A stretch of 64,000 nucleotides of DNA from Bacteroidales bacterium UBA5287 (lineage in GTDB: Bacteria; Bacteroidota; Bacteroidia; Bacteroidales; Dysgonomonadaceae). This document shows positions 27,073-36,835 of the stretch, in pieces. Under the pieces are notes generated by a model. That model was not told where the DNA came from, searched no databases, and saw nothing but the letters and a program-made list of their open reading frames with translations. The DNA is taken from the NCBI GenBank assembly GCA_002411345.1, contig DHSL01000030.1, forward strand, positions 88,360 through 152,359. Reading direction: 5' to 3'. The position numbers and the translations under genes are program-made. The first letter of the stretch is position 1; each line of letters opens with the position of its first letter.

Positions 27073-27103
27073 TTGATTATTTGAATTGTTTTTTGTATAT
27101 TTG
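27073..27103 (+). promoter_or_regulatory. Promoter of the nrfHA-resB-ccsA operon
   Basis: TTG at 27073-27075, a 20-nt spacer and a perfect TATATTTG -7 box at 27096-27103 match the Bacteroidetes housekeeping promoter. The predicted transcript start is about 20 nt before the nrfH ATG at 27134. Confidence 0.6.
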
Positions 27104-27133
27104 TATTAACACCTTTTTATACTTAAAACGATC

Positions 27134-27724
27134 ATGAGCAAAATACGAAATTTCATAAAAGAAATATTACCCAAGGGCGGTTGGAAAATTCCAGCCATCA
27201 TTATAGCTGGTGCATTCGTAGGATTGTTTATATACGCTTTTACCGTCTCGCGTTCTTACAGTTATCTTTCGGACAAGCCAGAAGTATGTGTAAATTGTCA
27301 CATTATGGGCCCCTATTATTCGACTTGGTTTCACAGTTCACACGGTCGCGATGCCACCTGCAACGACTGCCACGTACCACACAACAATATTGTAAACAAG
27401 TATTATTTCAAGGCAAAAGACGGTCTGCGTCATGCCGCTATTTTTACTTTACGAGCAGAGCCACAATCAATTATTGCCTTAGACGCCAGTTCAGAAGTAA
27501 TTATGGACAATTGCATCCGGTGTCACACACAATTAAATCAGGAATTTGTCAAAACCGGACGAATGGGATTTAAGGACACTAAAGAATTGAAAGGCAATGC
27601 TTGTTGGGACTGTCACCGCGATGTACCCCACACGAGGAGTCGTTCGTTATCAGCTACATCAAATCAATTAGTACCAATGCCCGAAACAAATGTCCCAAAA
27701 TGGCTTGAAAATTTAACCAAATAA
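27134..27724 (+). CDS. nrfH: Cytochrome c nitrite reductase small subunit NrfH
   Basis: A 196-aa membrane-anchored NapC/NirT-family tetrahaem cytochrome. One N-terminal transmembrane helix (about 17-38) is followed by four CxxCH haem sites at residues 52-56, 76-80, 127-131 and 157-161. NrfH takes electrons from menaquinol and hands them to NrfA in the periplasm. It is directly followed by nrfA and the haem-attachment genes. Confidence 0.96.
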   Translation: MSKIRNFIKEILPKGGWKIPAIIIAGAFVGLFIYAFTVSRSYSYLSDKPEVCVNCHIMGPYYSTWFHSSHGRDATCNDCHVPHNNIVNKYYFKAKDGLRHAAIFTLRAEPQSIIALDASSEVIMDNCIRCHTQLNQEFVKTGRMGFKDTKELKGNACWDCHRDVPHTRSRSLSATSNQLVPMPETNVPKWLENLTK

Positions 27725-27773
27725 TTATCAAATAAATAATATAAGAAAAAATAACTATAAATTTGTACCTGCT

Positions 27774-29279
27774 ATGGATCCGAAGAACGAAATAAAGAAG
27801 ATGAAACCCTGGGTTGGTTGGCTAATGTTTTTAGTAACATTAGGTGCTGTTTTTCTTTTGGGTATGCTTGCTGCATCAATAACCAAACGTCGTGCTGAAA
27901 TCACAAGCGTAATGAACAATAAGAAGATTGAGATTAAGGATATTGAACCTAAAAGTGAACTTTTCGGAATCAATTATCCAAGAGAATACGAATCGTGGAA
28001 ACTTACTGCTGACACCACTTTTGAGAGTGAATTCAATGGAAGTCAGATGAAAGATGTACTGTCTGAACGTCCCGAAATGGTAATTCTTTGGGCCGGCTAT
28101 GCATTTTCGAAAGATTATTCCACACCCCGAGGTCACATGTATGCGATTGAAGATATCCGTAATACATTACGAACCGGTTCACCGATGACACCTGATCAAG
28201 GTCCCCAACCAACCACATGTTGGACATGTAAAAGTCCCGATGTACCACGAATGATGGATTCATTGGGAGTCGCCGAGTTTTATAAAGGAACCTGGGCATC
28301 ATTAGGTGAAGAAATTGTGAATCCCATTGGATGTGCCGATTGTCACGAACCAGAGACAATGAATTTGCAAATATCACGTCCCGGTCTTATTGAAGCATAT
28401 CAAAGTATGGGCAAAAATGTAGCAGACGCCACCCCTCAAGAAATGCGTTCATTGGTGTGTGCCCAATGTCACGTAGAATACTATTTCAATAAAGGTGACA
28501 ATTATCTCACGTTCCCCTGGCATAATGGAACAACTGTTGAAGGATCAGAGCAATATTATGACAGTATTCAGTTTTTCGATTACACCCATAAATTGAGTCG
28601 TGCCCCTATTATTAAGGCGCAACACCCGGATTTTGAGCTATTCAGTACAGGAATTCATGCCCAACGCGGTCTCTCTTGTGCCGACTGTCATATGCCATAT
28701 ATATCAGAAGGAGGTGTCAAATATAGCAGTCACCATATTACCAGTCCTTTAGCGAACATAAACACAACTTGTCAAGTTTGTCACCGCGAATCGGAAGAAG
28801 ACCTGCGTAATTCTGTTTATGAGCGTCAACGTAAAGGAAATGAAATAAGAAATCTTGTTGAAAAAGAACTTTCAATTGCACATATAGAAGCAAAATTTGC
28901 ATGGGATAAAGGCGCGAGTGAAGCTCAGATGAAGAATGCACTTGATTTGATCAGACAATCGCAATGGCGCTGGGATTATGCCGTAGCATCACATGGATCC
29001 TCGTTCCATTCGCCGATAGAATATCAACGTATTATGTCTCACAGTCTAGATCGTGCGCACAAAGCCCGTTATGAAATAGCAAATGTATTAGCAAAACTTG
29101 GATTTACCGATGAAGTGCCCATGCCAGATATTTCAACTAAAGACAAAGCACAAAAATATATTGGATTAGACATAGAAAAAGAGAGAGCCGATAAAAAACA
29201 ATTTATGGAAACTATTGTACCCGAATGGCTTGCTACAGCCAAGACGAACAATAGGTTATATAGCGGATTAACAAAATAA
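27774..29279 (+). CDS. nrfA: Cytochrome c nitrite reductase catalytic subunit NrfA
   Basis: A 501-aa pentahaem, ammonia-forming nitrite reductase. The active-site haem motif is the diagnostic CWTCK (149-153, Lys ligand), followed by four CxxCH sites at 187-191, 229-233, 302-306 and 333-337. An uncleaved-looking N-terminal membrane segment (about 15-35) is present. It reduces nitrite to ammonium by six electrons, supporting anaerobic respiration or nitrite detoxification. It lies 49 bp after nrfH and abuts the ResB-like gene with no gap. Confidence 0.97.
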   Translation: MDPKNEIKKMKPWVGWLMFLVTLGAVFLLGMLAASITKRRAEITSVMNNKKIEIKDIEPKSELFGINYPREYESWKLTADTTFESEFNGSQMKDVLSERPEMVILWAGYAFSKDYSTPRGHMYAIEDIRNTLRTGSPMTPDQGPQPTTCWTCKSPDVPRMMDSLGVAEFYKGTWASLGEEIVNPIGCADCHEPETMNLQISRPGLIEAYQSMGKNVADATPQEMRSLVCAQCHVEYYFNKGDNYLTFPWHNGTTVEGSEQYYDSIQFFDYTHKLSRAPIIKAQHPDFELFSTGIHAQRGLSCADCHMPYISEGGVKYSSHHITSPLANINTTCQVCHRESEEDLRNSVYERQRKGNEIRNLVEKELSIAHIEAKFAWDKGASEAQMKNALDLIRQSQWRWDYAVASHGSSFHSPIEYQRIMSHSLDRAHKARYEIANVLAKLGFTDEVPMPDISTKDKAQKYIGLDIEKERADKKQFMETIVPEWLATAKTNNRLYSGLTK

Positions 29280-30548
29280 ATGAACGAAATAAAAAGAAAG
29301 ATTTGGGAGCACCCCTGGGGATATTCTGAAGGTTTAATAGTTGCATCAGGAATTGCATTAACAGGATTTGTTCTCCAGCAAGTTTTAGGTAATATAGATC
29401 CGGTTTCATTCGGATTTCCTATTAACAAAATTATAGGAGCGATATTTATAATAAGTATTGTTGTACTATACTTTTTACTGAAGCAAAGCAAGATTATCCG
29501 CTGGTTATCCAGCGGATATAGCACTATTTCAGCAATATGTGTATTGTTAGTATTTACCATTATTATGGGAATCATTCCACAGTTTTCTGATTCGTCGATG
29601 GTGAATGAACTACCTCAAGATGTCTTTAATTTATTTGGATTATACCAGACCACCACATCTTGGATATTTATATTGCTCAGTTTTTATTTGTTGACAATTT
29701 TAGGATTTACAATCTTAAGACGCACACAAAGAAAACAGACATGGCGAGACATTGGATTTTATTTGAATCATGCAGGACTTTTTATTGCATTTCTTGCCGG
29801 AATTTTAGGAAGCGCCGATTTGCAAAAATTGAATATGCGTGTATCAGAAGGCAATGTTGAATGGCGAGCTTTAAATAACAACAATGAGATAGTAGAACTT
29901 CCCATAGCAATACAACTGGATACATTTATAATTGAAGAGTACCCTCCTACCCTTGCATTAATAGACAATAGGACAGGAAAGATGTTGCCAGTTAAAAAAC
30001 CCGAGATTTATCATTACGATGAGAAAAATACAAAGTTTACATTAGTCGATAAAACTATCGAGATCCTACAATATTATCCAAGCGCAGCCATATTAAAAGA
30101 TTCGCAAAATATAGGTGTGTTTGAATTTTATAAAGAAGGCGCAACTTCCGTCCTTTTTATAAGAGTTACCGGAAAAGATCAATCCAATCCAGTTCAAGGC
30201 TGGGTGAGTTGTGGAAGTTTCTTGTTTCCAAATAATGTTTTATACATAGATGAGAATACAAGTGCAGTAATGCCAAAGTTAGATGTAAAGCGTTACCAAT
30301 CGGAAGTGACAGTCTTCACTAAAAATGGAGACACCAAGAGGCAATCAATTGAAGTGAACAAGCCAATGACTGTTGAAGGCTGGAAGATTTATCAGTTAAG
30401 TTATGATACAACAAAAGGGAAATATTCCGATATAAGTATATTTGAGTTAGTGCATGATCCATGGCAGTGGGCCGTTTACATTGGTATATTTATGTTATTG
30501 GGAGGTGCCATTTTTCTATTTGTTGCAGGACCTAAAAAAAGAGAATAA
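29280..30548 (+). CDS. ResB-like cytochrome c biogenesis protein
   Basis: A 422-aa membrane protein with N-terminal helices (about 18-80 and 118-175), a large periplasmic domain and a C-terminal helix (about 395-415, WQWAVYIGIFMLLGGAIFLF). This is the architecture of ResB (Ccs1), which with CcsA delivers haem and keeps apocytochrome cysteines ready for attachment. It starts at the base after the nrfA stop, and its own stop overlaps the ccsA ATG by 1 nt, so dedication to NrfHA maturation is likely. Confidence 0.85.
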   Translation: MNEIKRKIWEHPWGYSEGLIVASGIALTGFVLQQVLGNIDPVSFGFPINKIIGAIFIISIVVLYFLLKQSKIIRWLSSGYSTISAICVLLVFTIIMGIIPQFSDSSMVNELPQDVFNLFGLYQTTTSWIFILLSFYLLTILGFTILRRTQRKQTWRDIGFYLNHAGLFIAFLAGILGSADLQKLNMRVSEGNVEWRALNNNNEIVELPIAIQLDTFIIEEYPPTLALIDNRTGKMLPVKKPEIYHYDEKNTKFTLVDKTIEILQYYPSAAILKDSQNIGVFEFYKEGATSVLFIRVTGKDQSNPVQGWVSCGSFLFPNNVLYIDENTSAVMPKLDVKRYQSEVTVFTKNGDTKRQSIEVNKPMTVEGWKIYQLSYDTTKGKYSDISIFELVHDPWQWAVYIGIFMLLGGAIFLFVAGPKKRE

Positions 30549-31336
30549 TGACTTGGGATACATTTATATATTTTGCAATAGCAGCACTCATCTTTTGGGG
30601 AATTGGAGCTGCATTGGCACTGAAAAGTGATAAAAGAACCGCACCGACAATGCTTACTGTAGTCGGGTTGATTGTGTTTATGTTTTTTATCATCGGATTA
30701 TGGATTTCGCTGGAACGTCCTCCACTTAGAACAATGGGCGAGACGCGATTATGGTATTCATTATTCTTGCCATTGGTAGGCCTTATTGTTTATTTAAGAT
30801 GGCATTATAAATGGATTTTATCGTTCAGCACTATCTTATCATGTGTATTTATTATCATCAACATTGCAAACCCAGACATTCACAATAAAGCATTGATGCC
30901 AGCGCTACAAAGTCCCTGGTTTACTCCACATGTTATTGTTTACATGTTTTCTTACGCTGTTTTTGGAGCCGTTACATTGATTGCCATTTACTATCTTGCA
31001 AAAGAAGATAAGATATCTGACCATCAAAAAATTATGGATATGTCCGACAATCTGGTTTATGTAGGAATCGCCTTTTTGACAATTGGCATGCTTATGGGTG
31101 CTATATGGGCTAAAATTGCCTGGGGCCATTACTGGAGTTGGGATCCAAAAGAAACGTGGGCAGCAATAACATGGTTAAGTTACCTTATATATATTCATTA
31201 TCGGTTGAACAAACGTTCATCAAATGAAAATGCGATGATAATGCTGATTGTAGCATTCATCTTTTTGCAGATCTGTTGGTATGGCTTGAATTATTTACCA
31301 TCAGCCCAGCAAAGCATTCATACCTATACAAATTAA
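30548..31336 (+). CDS. ccsA: CcsA/ResC-type cytochrome c assembly protein
   Basis: A 262-aa polytopic protein with about eight membrane helices and the haem-handling WWD-type motif WGHYWSWDPKETWAAITW near residues 195-212, typical of CcsA/ResC. Conserved His residues in TPHVIVYMFSYAVFG fit haem ligation. It is the last gene of the nrf unit and partners the ResB-like protein in System II cytochrome c biogenesis. Confidence 0.93.
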   Translation: MTWDTFIYFAIAALIFWGIGAALALKSDKRTAPTMLTVVGLIVFMFFIIGLWISLERPPLRTMGETRLWYSLFLPLVGLIVYLRWHYKWILSFSTILSCVFIIINIANPDIHNKALMPALQSPWFTPHVIVYMFSYAVFGAVTLIAIYYLAKEDKISDHQKIMDMSDNLVYVGIAFLTIGMLMGAIWAKIAWGHYWSWDPKETWAAITWLSYLIYIHYRLNKRSSNENAMIMLIVAFIFLQICWYGLNYLPSAQQSIHTYTN

Positions 31337-31401
31337 AAGTATTAATAGAAGATACCCTTTAAAAAAACGCTTTGAACAGCGTAATTTTGTTACAATCGAC
31401 G

Positions 31402-31409
31402 TATCTTTG
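31402..31409 (+). promoter_or_regulatory. Candidate -7 box of glnN
   Basis: TATCTTTG is a perfect TAnnTTTG match 20 nt before the glnN ATG. No TTTG sits at the expected 19-21 nt upstream. Small overlapping dyads (CGCT 31368-31371 with AGCG 31378-31381, and GTAA 31381-31384 with TTAC 31390-31393) occupy that region instead and could serve a regulator. Confidence 0.4.
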
Positions 31410-31428
31410 TATAATAAAATCCATTAAA

Positions 31429-33624
31429 ATGTCATCATTACGATTTAAGGCTGTTGAGGAAGCCAGCAAAAGAACTCCAATAGAAGTAGAATCTCAGGGT
31501 AAACAACCTTCAGAATATTATGGTATGTTTGTTTTCAACAGAGCTAAAATGGCTCGTTATCTATCAAAAGATACATTGAAAGTTGTTACACAAGCCATAG
31601 ATGAAGGTGTTATTCTTCCACGCGAGATTGCAGATCATGTTGCCGCAGGTATGAAAATGTGGGCGATAGAAATGGGCGTCACCCATTATTCCCACTGGTT
31701 TCAACCACTTACGGACGGGACTGCCGAGAAACATGACTCTTTTATAGACTATACAAATGGTCCCGGCAGTGATATTATTGAAAGTTTTTCCGGAAAATTA
31801 CTAGCTCAACAAGAGCCCGATGCTTCAAGTTTCCCGAGTGGTGGGATTCGTAATACATTTGAAGCTCGAGGTTACACTGCATGGGATCCATCATCACCAG
31901 CATTTATCGTTGACGACACTTTGTGTATTCCAACCGTATTTATTTCTTACACAGGCGAAGCCCTGGATTACAAAACGCCCTTGTTAAAAGCACTATCAGC
32001 AATTGATAAAGCAGCTTTAGACGTATGTAAACTATTTGATCCCCATGTAAAAAAAGTCTACTCATATTTAGGTTGGGAACAAGAATATTTTCTTGTAGAT
32101 CAATCATTATGTGAAGCACGTCCTGATTTAAGTTTGACCGGCAGGACATTGATGGGTCACGAAAGTGCTAAAAATCAGCAGTTAGAAGACCATTATTTCG
32201 GAGCGATTCCTCCACGTGTAGCTGCGTTTATGAAGGAATTGGAATTTGAAGCATACAAGTACGGAATTCCTTTAAAAACACGACATAACGAAGTAGCTCC
32301 AAATCAATTTGAGTTGGCACCTATTTATGGAGAAACCAATCTTGCAGTAGATCAAAACCTTTTGATCATGACGCTGATGAATAAGATTGCGAGGAAACAT
32401 CATTTCAAGTTATTGCTTCATGAAAAGCCATTTGCCGGAGTAAATGGTTCAGGGAAACATAATAACTGGTCGCTTGGAACAAATACAGGAATTGGATTAT
32501 TCACTCCCGGGAAAACCGCAAATGAGAACTTACAGTTCATCACCTTCCTTGTGAATACCATTTTAGCTGTATATAAACACAATGGTCTGCTTAAAGCATC
32601 GATCATGTCAGCCACCAATGCAATCCGTTTGGGTGCAAATGAAGCACCTCCAACAATCATGTCCATCTTTTTAGGAAAAGAAATTTCAGCCGTTCTTGAC
32701 AAGATCGAAGAAAGTTCCGAAGATGACGATATCACGATGGATGAATTGAAAAAGATGAAACTCGGTGTTACGCATATACCAGAGGTATTGATAGATAACA
32801 CAGACAGAAATAGAACATCACCATTTGCCTTTACGGGGAATCGATTTGAATTTAGAGCAGTAGGATCATCAGCGAATTGTGCATCCTCAATGATTGCATT
32901 AAACTCGGCAGTAGCCGTTCAGCTCACAGAATTTAAAAGAGATGTTGATTCCAAAATAAAAAGTGGAATGTCTAAAGAACAAGCTATCTATGACACTCTG
33001 AGACTTTATATTAAACAAGGTAAACCGATTCGTTTTGAAGGAAACGGTTACAGTGAAGAATGGAGAATTGAAGCAGAGAAAAGAGGACTTGATTGCGAAT
33101 CAAGTGTACCATTGATATTCGACTCTTATTTAAGCAAATATTCTGTTGAAATGTTTGAACGTGTGGGTGTGTTGAATGAAAAGGAATTACTTGCACGTAA
33201 TGAGGTAAAATGGGAAACATATACAAAAAAGATACAGATTGAAGCCCGCGTATTAGGCGATTTGTCAATCAACCACATTATTCCTGTATCCACTCAGTAT
33301 CAATCTCTTCTATTAGACAACATATATAAAATGAAGATTGTTTTTGATAAAGAAAAGGCAGCCGAGCTATCAAAAGAAGACGCTTCTTTGATAGAACAAA
33401 TTGCAGCACATATTTCATTTATCAAGACAAATGTAGAGTTGATGGTAGAAGCACGTAAAGTGGCAAATAAACTCGAAGATGCACGAGAAAAAGCAATTGC
33501 CTATCATGATACGGTTGCGCCATTTTTTGACACCATCCGTTATCACATTGATAAATTAGAACTTATCGTTGACAATCAAATGTGGCCACTTCCGAAATAC
33601 AGAGAACTATTGTTTATAAGCTAA
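31429..33624 (+). CDS. glnN: Glutamine synthetase type III
   Basis: The frame opens at 31372, but the ATG at 31429 yields the standard family N-terminus (MSSLRFKAVEEASKR) and 731 residues, the usual length of GSIII. Diagnostic stretches are NGSGKHNNWSLGTNTG, ANEAPPTIMSIFLG and NRTSPFAFTGNRFEFR, plus the C-terminal helical extension of GSIII. It assimilates ammonium, the product of the nrfHA pathway encoded just upstream, though it seems to have its own promoter. Confidence 0.96.
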   Translation: MSSLRFKAVEEASKRTPIEVESQGKQPSEYYGMFVFNRAKMARYLSKDTLKVVTQAIDEGVILPREIADHVAAGMKMWAIEMGVTHYSHWFQPLTDGTAEKHDSFIDYTNGPGSDIIESFSGKLLAQQEPDASSFPSGGIRNTFEARGYTAWDPSSPAFIVDDTLCIPTVFISYTGEALDYKTPLLKALSAIDKAALDVCKLFDPHVKKVYSYLGWEQEYFLVDQSLCEARPDLSLTGRTLMGHESAKNQQLEDHYFGAIPPRVAAFMKELEFEAYKYGIPLKTRHNEVAPNQFELAPIYGETNLAVDQNLLIMTLMNKIARKHHFKLLLHEKPFAGVNGSGKHNNWSLGTNTGIGLFTPGKTANENLQFITFLVNTILAVYKHNGLLKASIMSATNAIRLGANEAPPTIMSIFLGKEISAVLDKIEESSEDDDITMDELKKMKLGVTHIPEVLIDNTDRNRTSPFAFTGNRFEFRAVGSSANCASSMIALNSAVAVQLTEFKRDVDSKIKSGMSKEQAIYDTLRLYIKQGKPIRFEGNGYSEEWRIEAEKRGLDCESSVPLIFDSYLSKYSVEMFERVGVLNEKELLARNEVKWETYTKKIQIEARVLGDLSINHIIPVSTQYQSLLLDNIYKMKIVFDKEKAAELSKEDASLIEQIAAHISFIKTNVELMVEARKVANKLEDAREKAIAYHDTVAPFFDTIRYHIDKLELIVDNQMWPLPKYRELLFIS

Positions 33625-33628
33625 TCTT

Positions 33629-33660
33629 CTCTTTATATTAAATAGTTTAATATTAGAGAG
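33629..33660 (+). terminator. AT-rich hairpin after glnN
   Basis: Arms 33629-33642 and 33646-33660 pair with one bulge around a TAG loop, immediately after the glnN stop. The stem is AT-rich and no strong T tract follows, so termination is only plausible. Confidence 0.35.
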
Positions 33661-33690
33661 ATATATTCTAATAAGATAAATTTACTTTGG

Positions 33691-33726
33691 ATAATTTCGA
33701 ATAATAGAAATTATCCTGTAAATTTG
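33691..33726 (+). promoter_or_regulatory. Inverted repeat and -7 box upstream of rpoN
   Basis: A perfect 8-bp dyad (ATAATTTC 33691-33698, GAAATTAT 33707-33714) directly precedes a TAAATTTG -7 box at 33719-33726, 27 nt before the rpoN ATG. The dyad covers where a -33 element would lie, as an operator might. Confidence 0.4.
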
Positions 33727-33752
33727 TTATCTATAGACAATAGTAGAGATTT

Positions 33753-35210
33753 ATGGCTTTAAAGCAAGTACAAGAACTTAAACAAACACAACGACTTTCG
33801 CCGCTACAGATGCAAGTGATCAAAATGATTGAGCTTAACACTGTAGAGATGGAAGATCGTGTAAAACAGGAAATATCTGATAATCCAGCTTTAGAAGAAT
33901 CGGATGAATTACCGTCGTCGTCAGACTCAGATGATATTCAATCTAATGAGAATATTGAAGGTGAACTTTCGCAGGAAGAGTTTGCCTTAGGCGACTACTA
34001 CTCAGAAGATGACATTCCTGATTATCATCCTTATGTTCAAGGCGATAACAAGCTAGCGCCAGCCGAATATCGTTATGTTGACACATCAACCCTTAATGAA
34101 TCCCTTCAAGAGCAAATCGGTTTGCGCAGACTAGATGATAGTAAAAGAACTATTGCAGAATATATTATAGGCAATTTAGATGAGAACGGATATTTACTGC
34201 GTGACATCCAATCGATAGCAGAAGATATTCTGTTTCAGCAAGGCATAGAAGTATCATCACTTGAAATGGAAGATATTCTTTACACCATTCAGGAGTTAGA
34301 CCCACCTGGAGTTGGAGCACGCGATTTACAAGAATGTCTATTATTGCAACTGCAAAGGTTGGAGCCATCACCTAATGTGAAGTTAGCTGAAAAAATATTA
34401 AGTGATGATTATGAAGCTTTTATTTATAAGCATTACGATAAGATTATTCGTCGTTTAGAAATAACTACTGACGATTTGCGTGACGCCATCAGCTTGATTG
34501 TTTCACTTAATCCCAAGCCCGGCAGTTCTTTGGATAATTCAATGGAAGTTTCAATGAACGATATAACTCCCGATTTTATTGTTGAGTCGTACAATAATGA
34601 AGTCACGCTTTATCTGAACAATCGGAATATCCCTGAACTTCGAATCAATAGAAGTTTCACGGAAATGATGGAAGGATATAATAAAAATAAGGAAAGCATG
34701 AAATCAGAAGATAAACAAGCCATGCTTTTCATGAAACAAAAAGTTGATTCTGCAAAATGGTTTATCGATGCGATAAAACAGCGTCAAAACACTCTTTATC
34801 AAACGATGAAATCCATTATAGAAATTCAATATGAGTTCTTTATTACCGGAGACGAAACCACATTGAAACCGATGATATTAAAGGATGTAGCCGAGCTTAC
34901 CGGGTTTGATATTTCAACTATATCACGCGTAAGTAACAGCAAGTATGTACAAACCAACAACGGAGTATATCCGTTAAAGTTCTTTTTTTCAGAGGCAATG
35001 CAAAACAGTGCCGGTGAAGACGTGTCATCACGCGAAATAAAAGTTATTCTTAAAGAAAGTATTGAAAGCGAAGAATCCTCTAAACCGCTAACTGACGAAC
35101 AACTTACGACGATTTTAAATGAAAAAGGTTACAAAATTGCACGTCGTACAGTAGCAAAATATAGAGAACAATTGAACATTCCGGTAGCTCGTTTAAGAAA
35201 AAAAATATAA
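33753..35210 (+). CDS. rpoN: RNA polymerase sigma-54 factor
   Basis: A 485-aa sigma-54. Region I (LKQTQRLSPLQMQVIKMIEL) contacts activators, an acidic region II follows (about 50-95), then the core-binding domain, an HTH region with KDVAELTGFDISTISRVSNSKY, and the RpoN box ARRTVAKYRE at residues 463-472 that reads the -24 element. It is not in the window's other operons. No enhancer-binding activator gene or clear -24/-12 promoter was noted here. Confidence 0.97.
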   Translation: MALKQVQELKQTQRLSPLQMQVIKMIELNTVEMEDRVKQEISDNPALEESDELPSSSDSDDIQSNENIEGELSQEEFALGDYYSEDDIPDYHPYVQGDNKLAPAEYRYVDTSTLNESLQEQIGLRRLDDSKRTIAEYIIGNLDENGYLLRDIQSIAEDILFQQGIEVSSLEMEDILYTIQELDPPGVGARDLQECLLLQLQRLEPSPNVKLAEKILSDDYEAFIYKHYDKIIRRLEITTDDLRDAISLIVSLNPKPGSSLDNSMEVSMNDITPDFIVESYNNEVTLYLNNRNIPELRINRSFTEMMEGYNKNKESMKSEDKQAMLFMKQKVDSAKWFIDAIKQRQNTLYQTMKSIIEIQYEFFITGDETTLKPMILKDVAELTGFDISTISRVSNSKYVQTNNGVYPLKFFFSEAMQNSAGEDVSSREIKVILKESIESEESSKPLTDEQLTTILNEKGYKIARRTVAKYREQLNIPVARLRKKI

Positions 35211-35243
35211 CTTTGTAGGTTAAAGATAAAACAATAAAAAAAT

Positions 35244-35855
35244 ATGAGGACAGCATCACATATAATATCTTCCGTATTCGTACCATTTTTGATGCCCACT
35301 TATAGTGTGGCGTTACTATTTATTTACACGAATTTCGGTTTGATATTCTCTGGTCATTACTTACAGATACTATTGCCAGTATTTTTGTTCTCTTTTGCTG
35401 TACCGACTATTGCTATTTATCTGATGCATAAGATGAAGATAATTTCTGACTTTTCTATATCGAAACGCAGAGAGCGTCTTTTCCCCTATATATTTACTAT
35501 TATCTCCTATTCTTTCATGATTTTCTATTATTTCAGAATGGGGATGCCACAATGGTTTTTGGTACTTATGGCCGCTTCAATCTTAGTAATGATTATTGCA
35601 TTAGTAATTACTTTATGGTGGAAAATCAGCGCACACATGTTTGGTGTTGGAGGATTGGTAGGAGGTGTAATGTCTGTTAGTTATTACATTGCGCATACAA
35701 ATCCTTATATATTGTTTATCGTTCTGTTCGTTATTGCCGGTATGATTGGCACAGCTCGATTGATTTTGCGACGACACACGATATATCAAGTACTAGCAGG
35801 CTTTCTGTTAGGATTTGTCGTCACCTTTGTAAGTGTTGCTTTAACAGTACGATAA
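35244..35855 (+). CDS. PAP2-like membrane protein
   Basis: A 203-aa protein with about six membrane helices. The C-terminal half carries PAP2-like elements: KISAHMFGVGGLVGG (His of the second motif) and RLILRRHTIYQVLAGFLLGF (Arg/His of the third motif). The first PAP2 motif is only weakly suggested by SKRRERLFP. The family dephosphorylates lipid phosphates such as undecaprenyl pyrophosphate, but catalytic competence is uncertain without a clear first motif. It lies 33 bp after rpoN. Confidence 0.65.
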   Translation: MRTASHIISSVFVPFLMPTYSVALLFIYTNFGLIFSGHYLQILLPVFLFSFAVPTIAIYLMHKMKIISDFSISKRRERLFPYIFTIISYSFMIFYYFRMGMPQWFLVLMAASILVMIIALVITLWWKISAHMFGVGGLVGGVMSVSYYIAHTNPYILFIVLFVIAGMIGTARLILRRHTIYQVLAGFLLGFVVTFVSVALTVR

Positions 35856-35917
35856 TTTTGTATTAAAAGAATTTATATATATATTTATAATCAAATTAAC
35901 CACATAAATTTACGAGT

Positions 35918-36298
35918 ATGAATTTTCCTGAAAATGTAAAGTATTCAAATGATCACGAATGGATCAGGGTTGAGGGTAATGAAGCCTATATTGGTATAAC
36001 AGATTTTGCTCAAAGTGAATTAGGTGAAATTGTATATGTTGATGTAACATCAGAAGGTGAGACATTTGCAAAAGGAGATGTTTTTGGAAGCATTGAAGCA
36101 GTTAAAACCGTATCAGATTTATTAATGCCAGTAGCCGGTGAAGTATTAGAGGTTAACGAAGCCCTTGATGATAAGCCCGAGTTGGTTAATCAAGATCCTT
36201 ATGGTGAAGGTTGGATTGTTAAAATAGCTGTTAAAGAAGTATCTGAAATTGACGAATTAATGTCAGCAGGAGAGTATCAATCATTTGTAGGAAAATAA
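35918..36298 (+). CDS. gcvH: Glycine cleavage system H protein
   Basis: A 126-aa lipoyl carrier protein with the modification site Lys63 in [12 protein letters not shown] and the family start [15 protein letters not shown]. It shuttles the aminomethyl intermediate of the glycine cleavage system. The other gcv genes are not in the window. It is 13 bp from purE, which suggests cotranscription. Confidence 0.97.
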   Translation: MNFPENVKYSNDHEWIRVEGNEAYIGITDFAQSELGEIVYVDVTSEGETFAKGDVFGSIEAVKTVSDLLMPVAGEVLEVNEALDDKPELVNQDPYGEGWIVKIAVKEVSEIDELMSAGEYQSFVGK

Positions 36299-36311
36299 GT
36301 AAATTATCCAA

Positions 36312-36818
36312 ATGACACCAATTGTAAGTATAATAATGGGCAGCACATCCGATCTGCCCGTTATGGAAAAAGCTGCAAAGTTTTTCGATGAGATGGAGAT
36401 ACCGTTTGAAATGAACGCTTTATCTGCTCATCGCACACCTTCGGCTGTAGAAGAATTTGCGAAGAATGCCAAAAGTCGAGGAATAAAAGTGATTATTGCT
36501 GCAGCAGGTATGGCTGCTCATCTTCCTGGTGTGATTGCTTCAATGACTACCCTTCCTGTTATTGGTGTTCCCATTAGTTCTTCGCTTGAAGGAATGGATG
36601 CATTGTTGGCAATTGTTCAAATGCCTCCTGGAATTCCAGTAGCTACTGTTGGAATAAATGGTGCATTAAATGCAGCAATTCTTGCATTACAAATTATGTC
36701 ATCCGGCAATGAATCATTTGATCAAAAACTCTCTGAATATAAAGAAGGATTAAAGAATAAAATCACAAAAGCAAACGAAGATCTTTCTAGAATTCAATAT
36801 AAGTATAAAACCAATTAA
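36312..36818 (+). CDS. purE: N5-carboxyaminoimidazole ribonucleotide mutase PurE
   Basis: A 168-aa class I PurE with IIMGSTSDLPVMEKA at the N-terminus, SAHRTP (catalytic His) and AAGMAAHLPGVIASMTTLPVIGVP. It converts N5-CAIR to CAIR in purine synthesis. It lies between gcvH and the nonulosonate genes with short gaps on both sides (13 and 17 bp), so all may share one transcript. Confidence 0.97.
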   Translation: MTPIVSIIMGSTSDLPVMEKAAKFFDEMEIPFEMNALSAHRTPSAVEEFAKNAKSRGIKVIIAAAGMAAHLPGVIASMTTLPVIGVPISSSLEGMDALLAIVQMPPGIPVATVGINGALNAAILALQIMSSGNESFDQKLSEYKEGLKNKITKANEDLSRIQYKYKTN

Positions 36819-36835
36819 TTAAAAGAGAAATAGCC

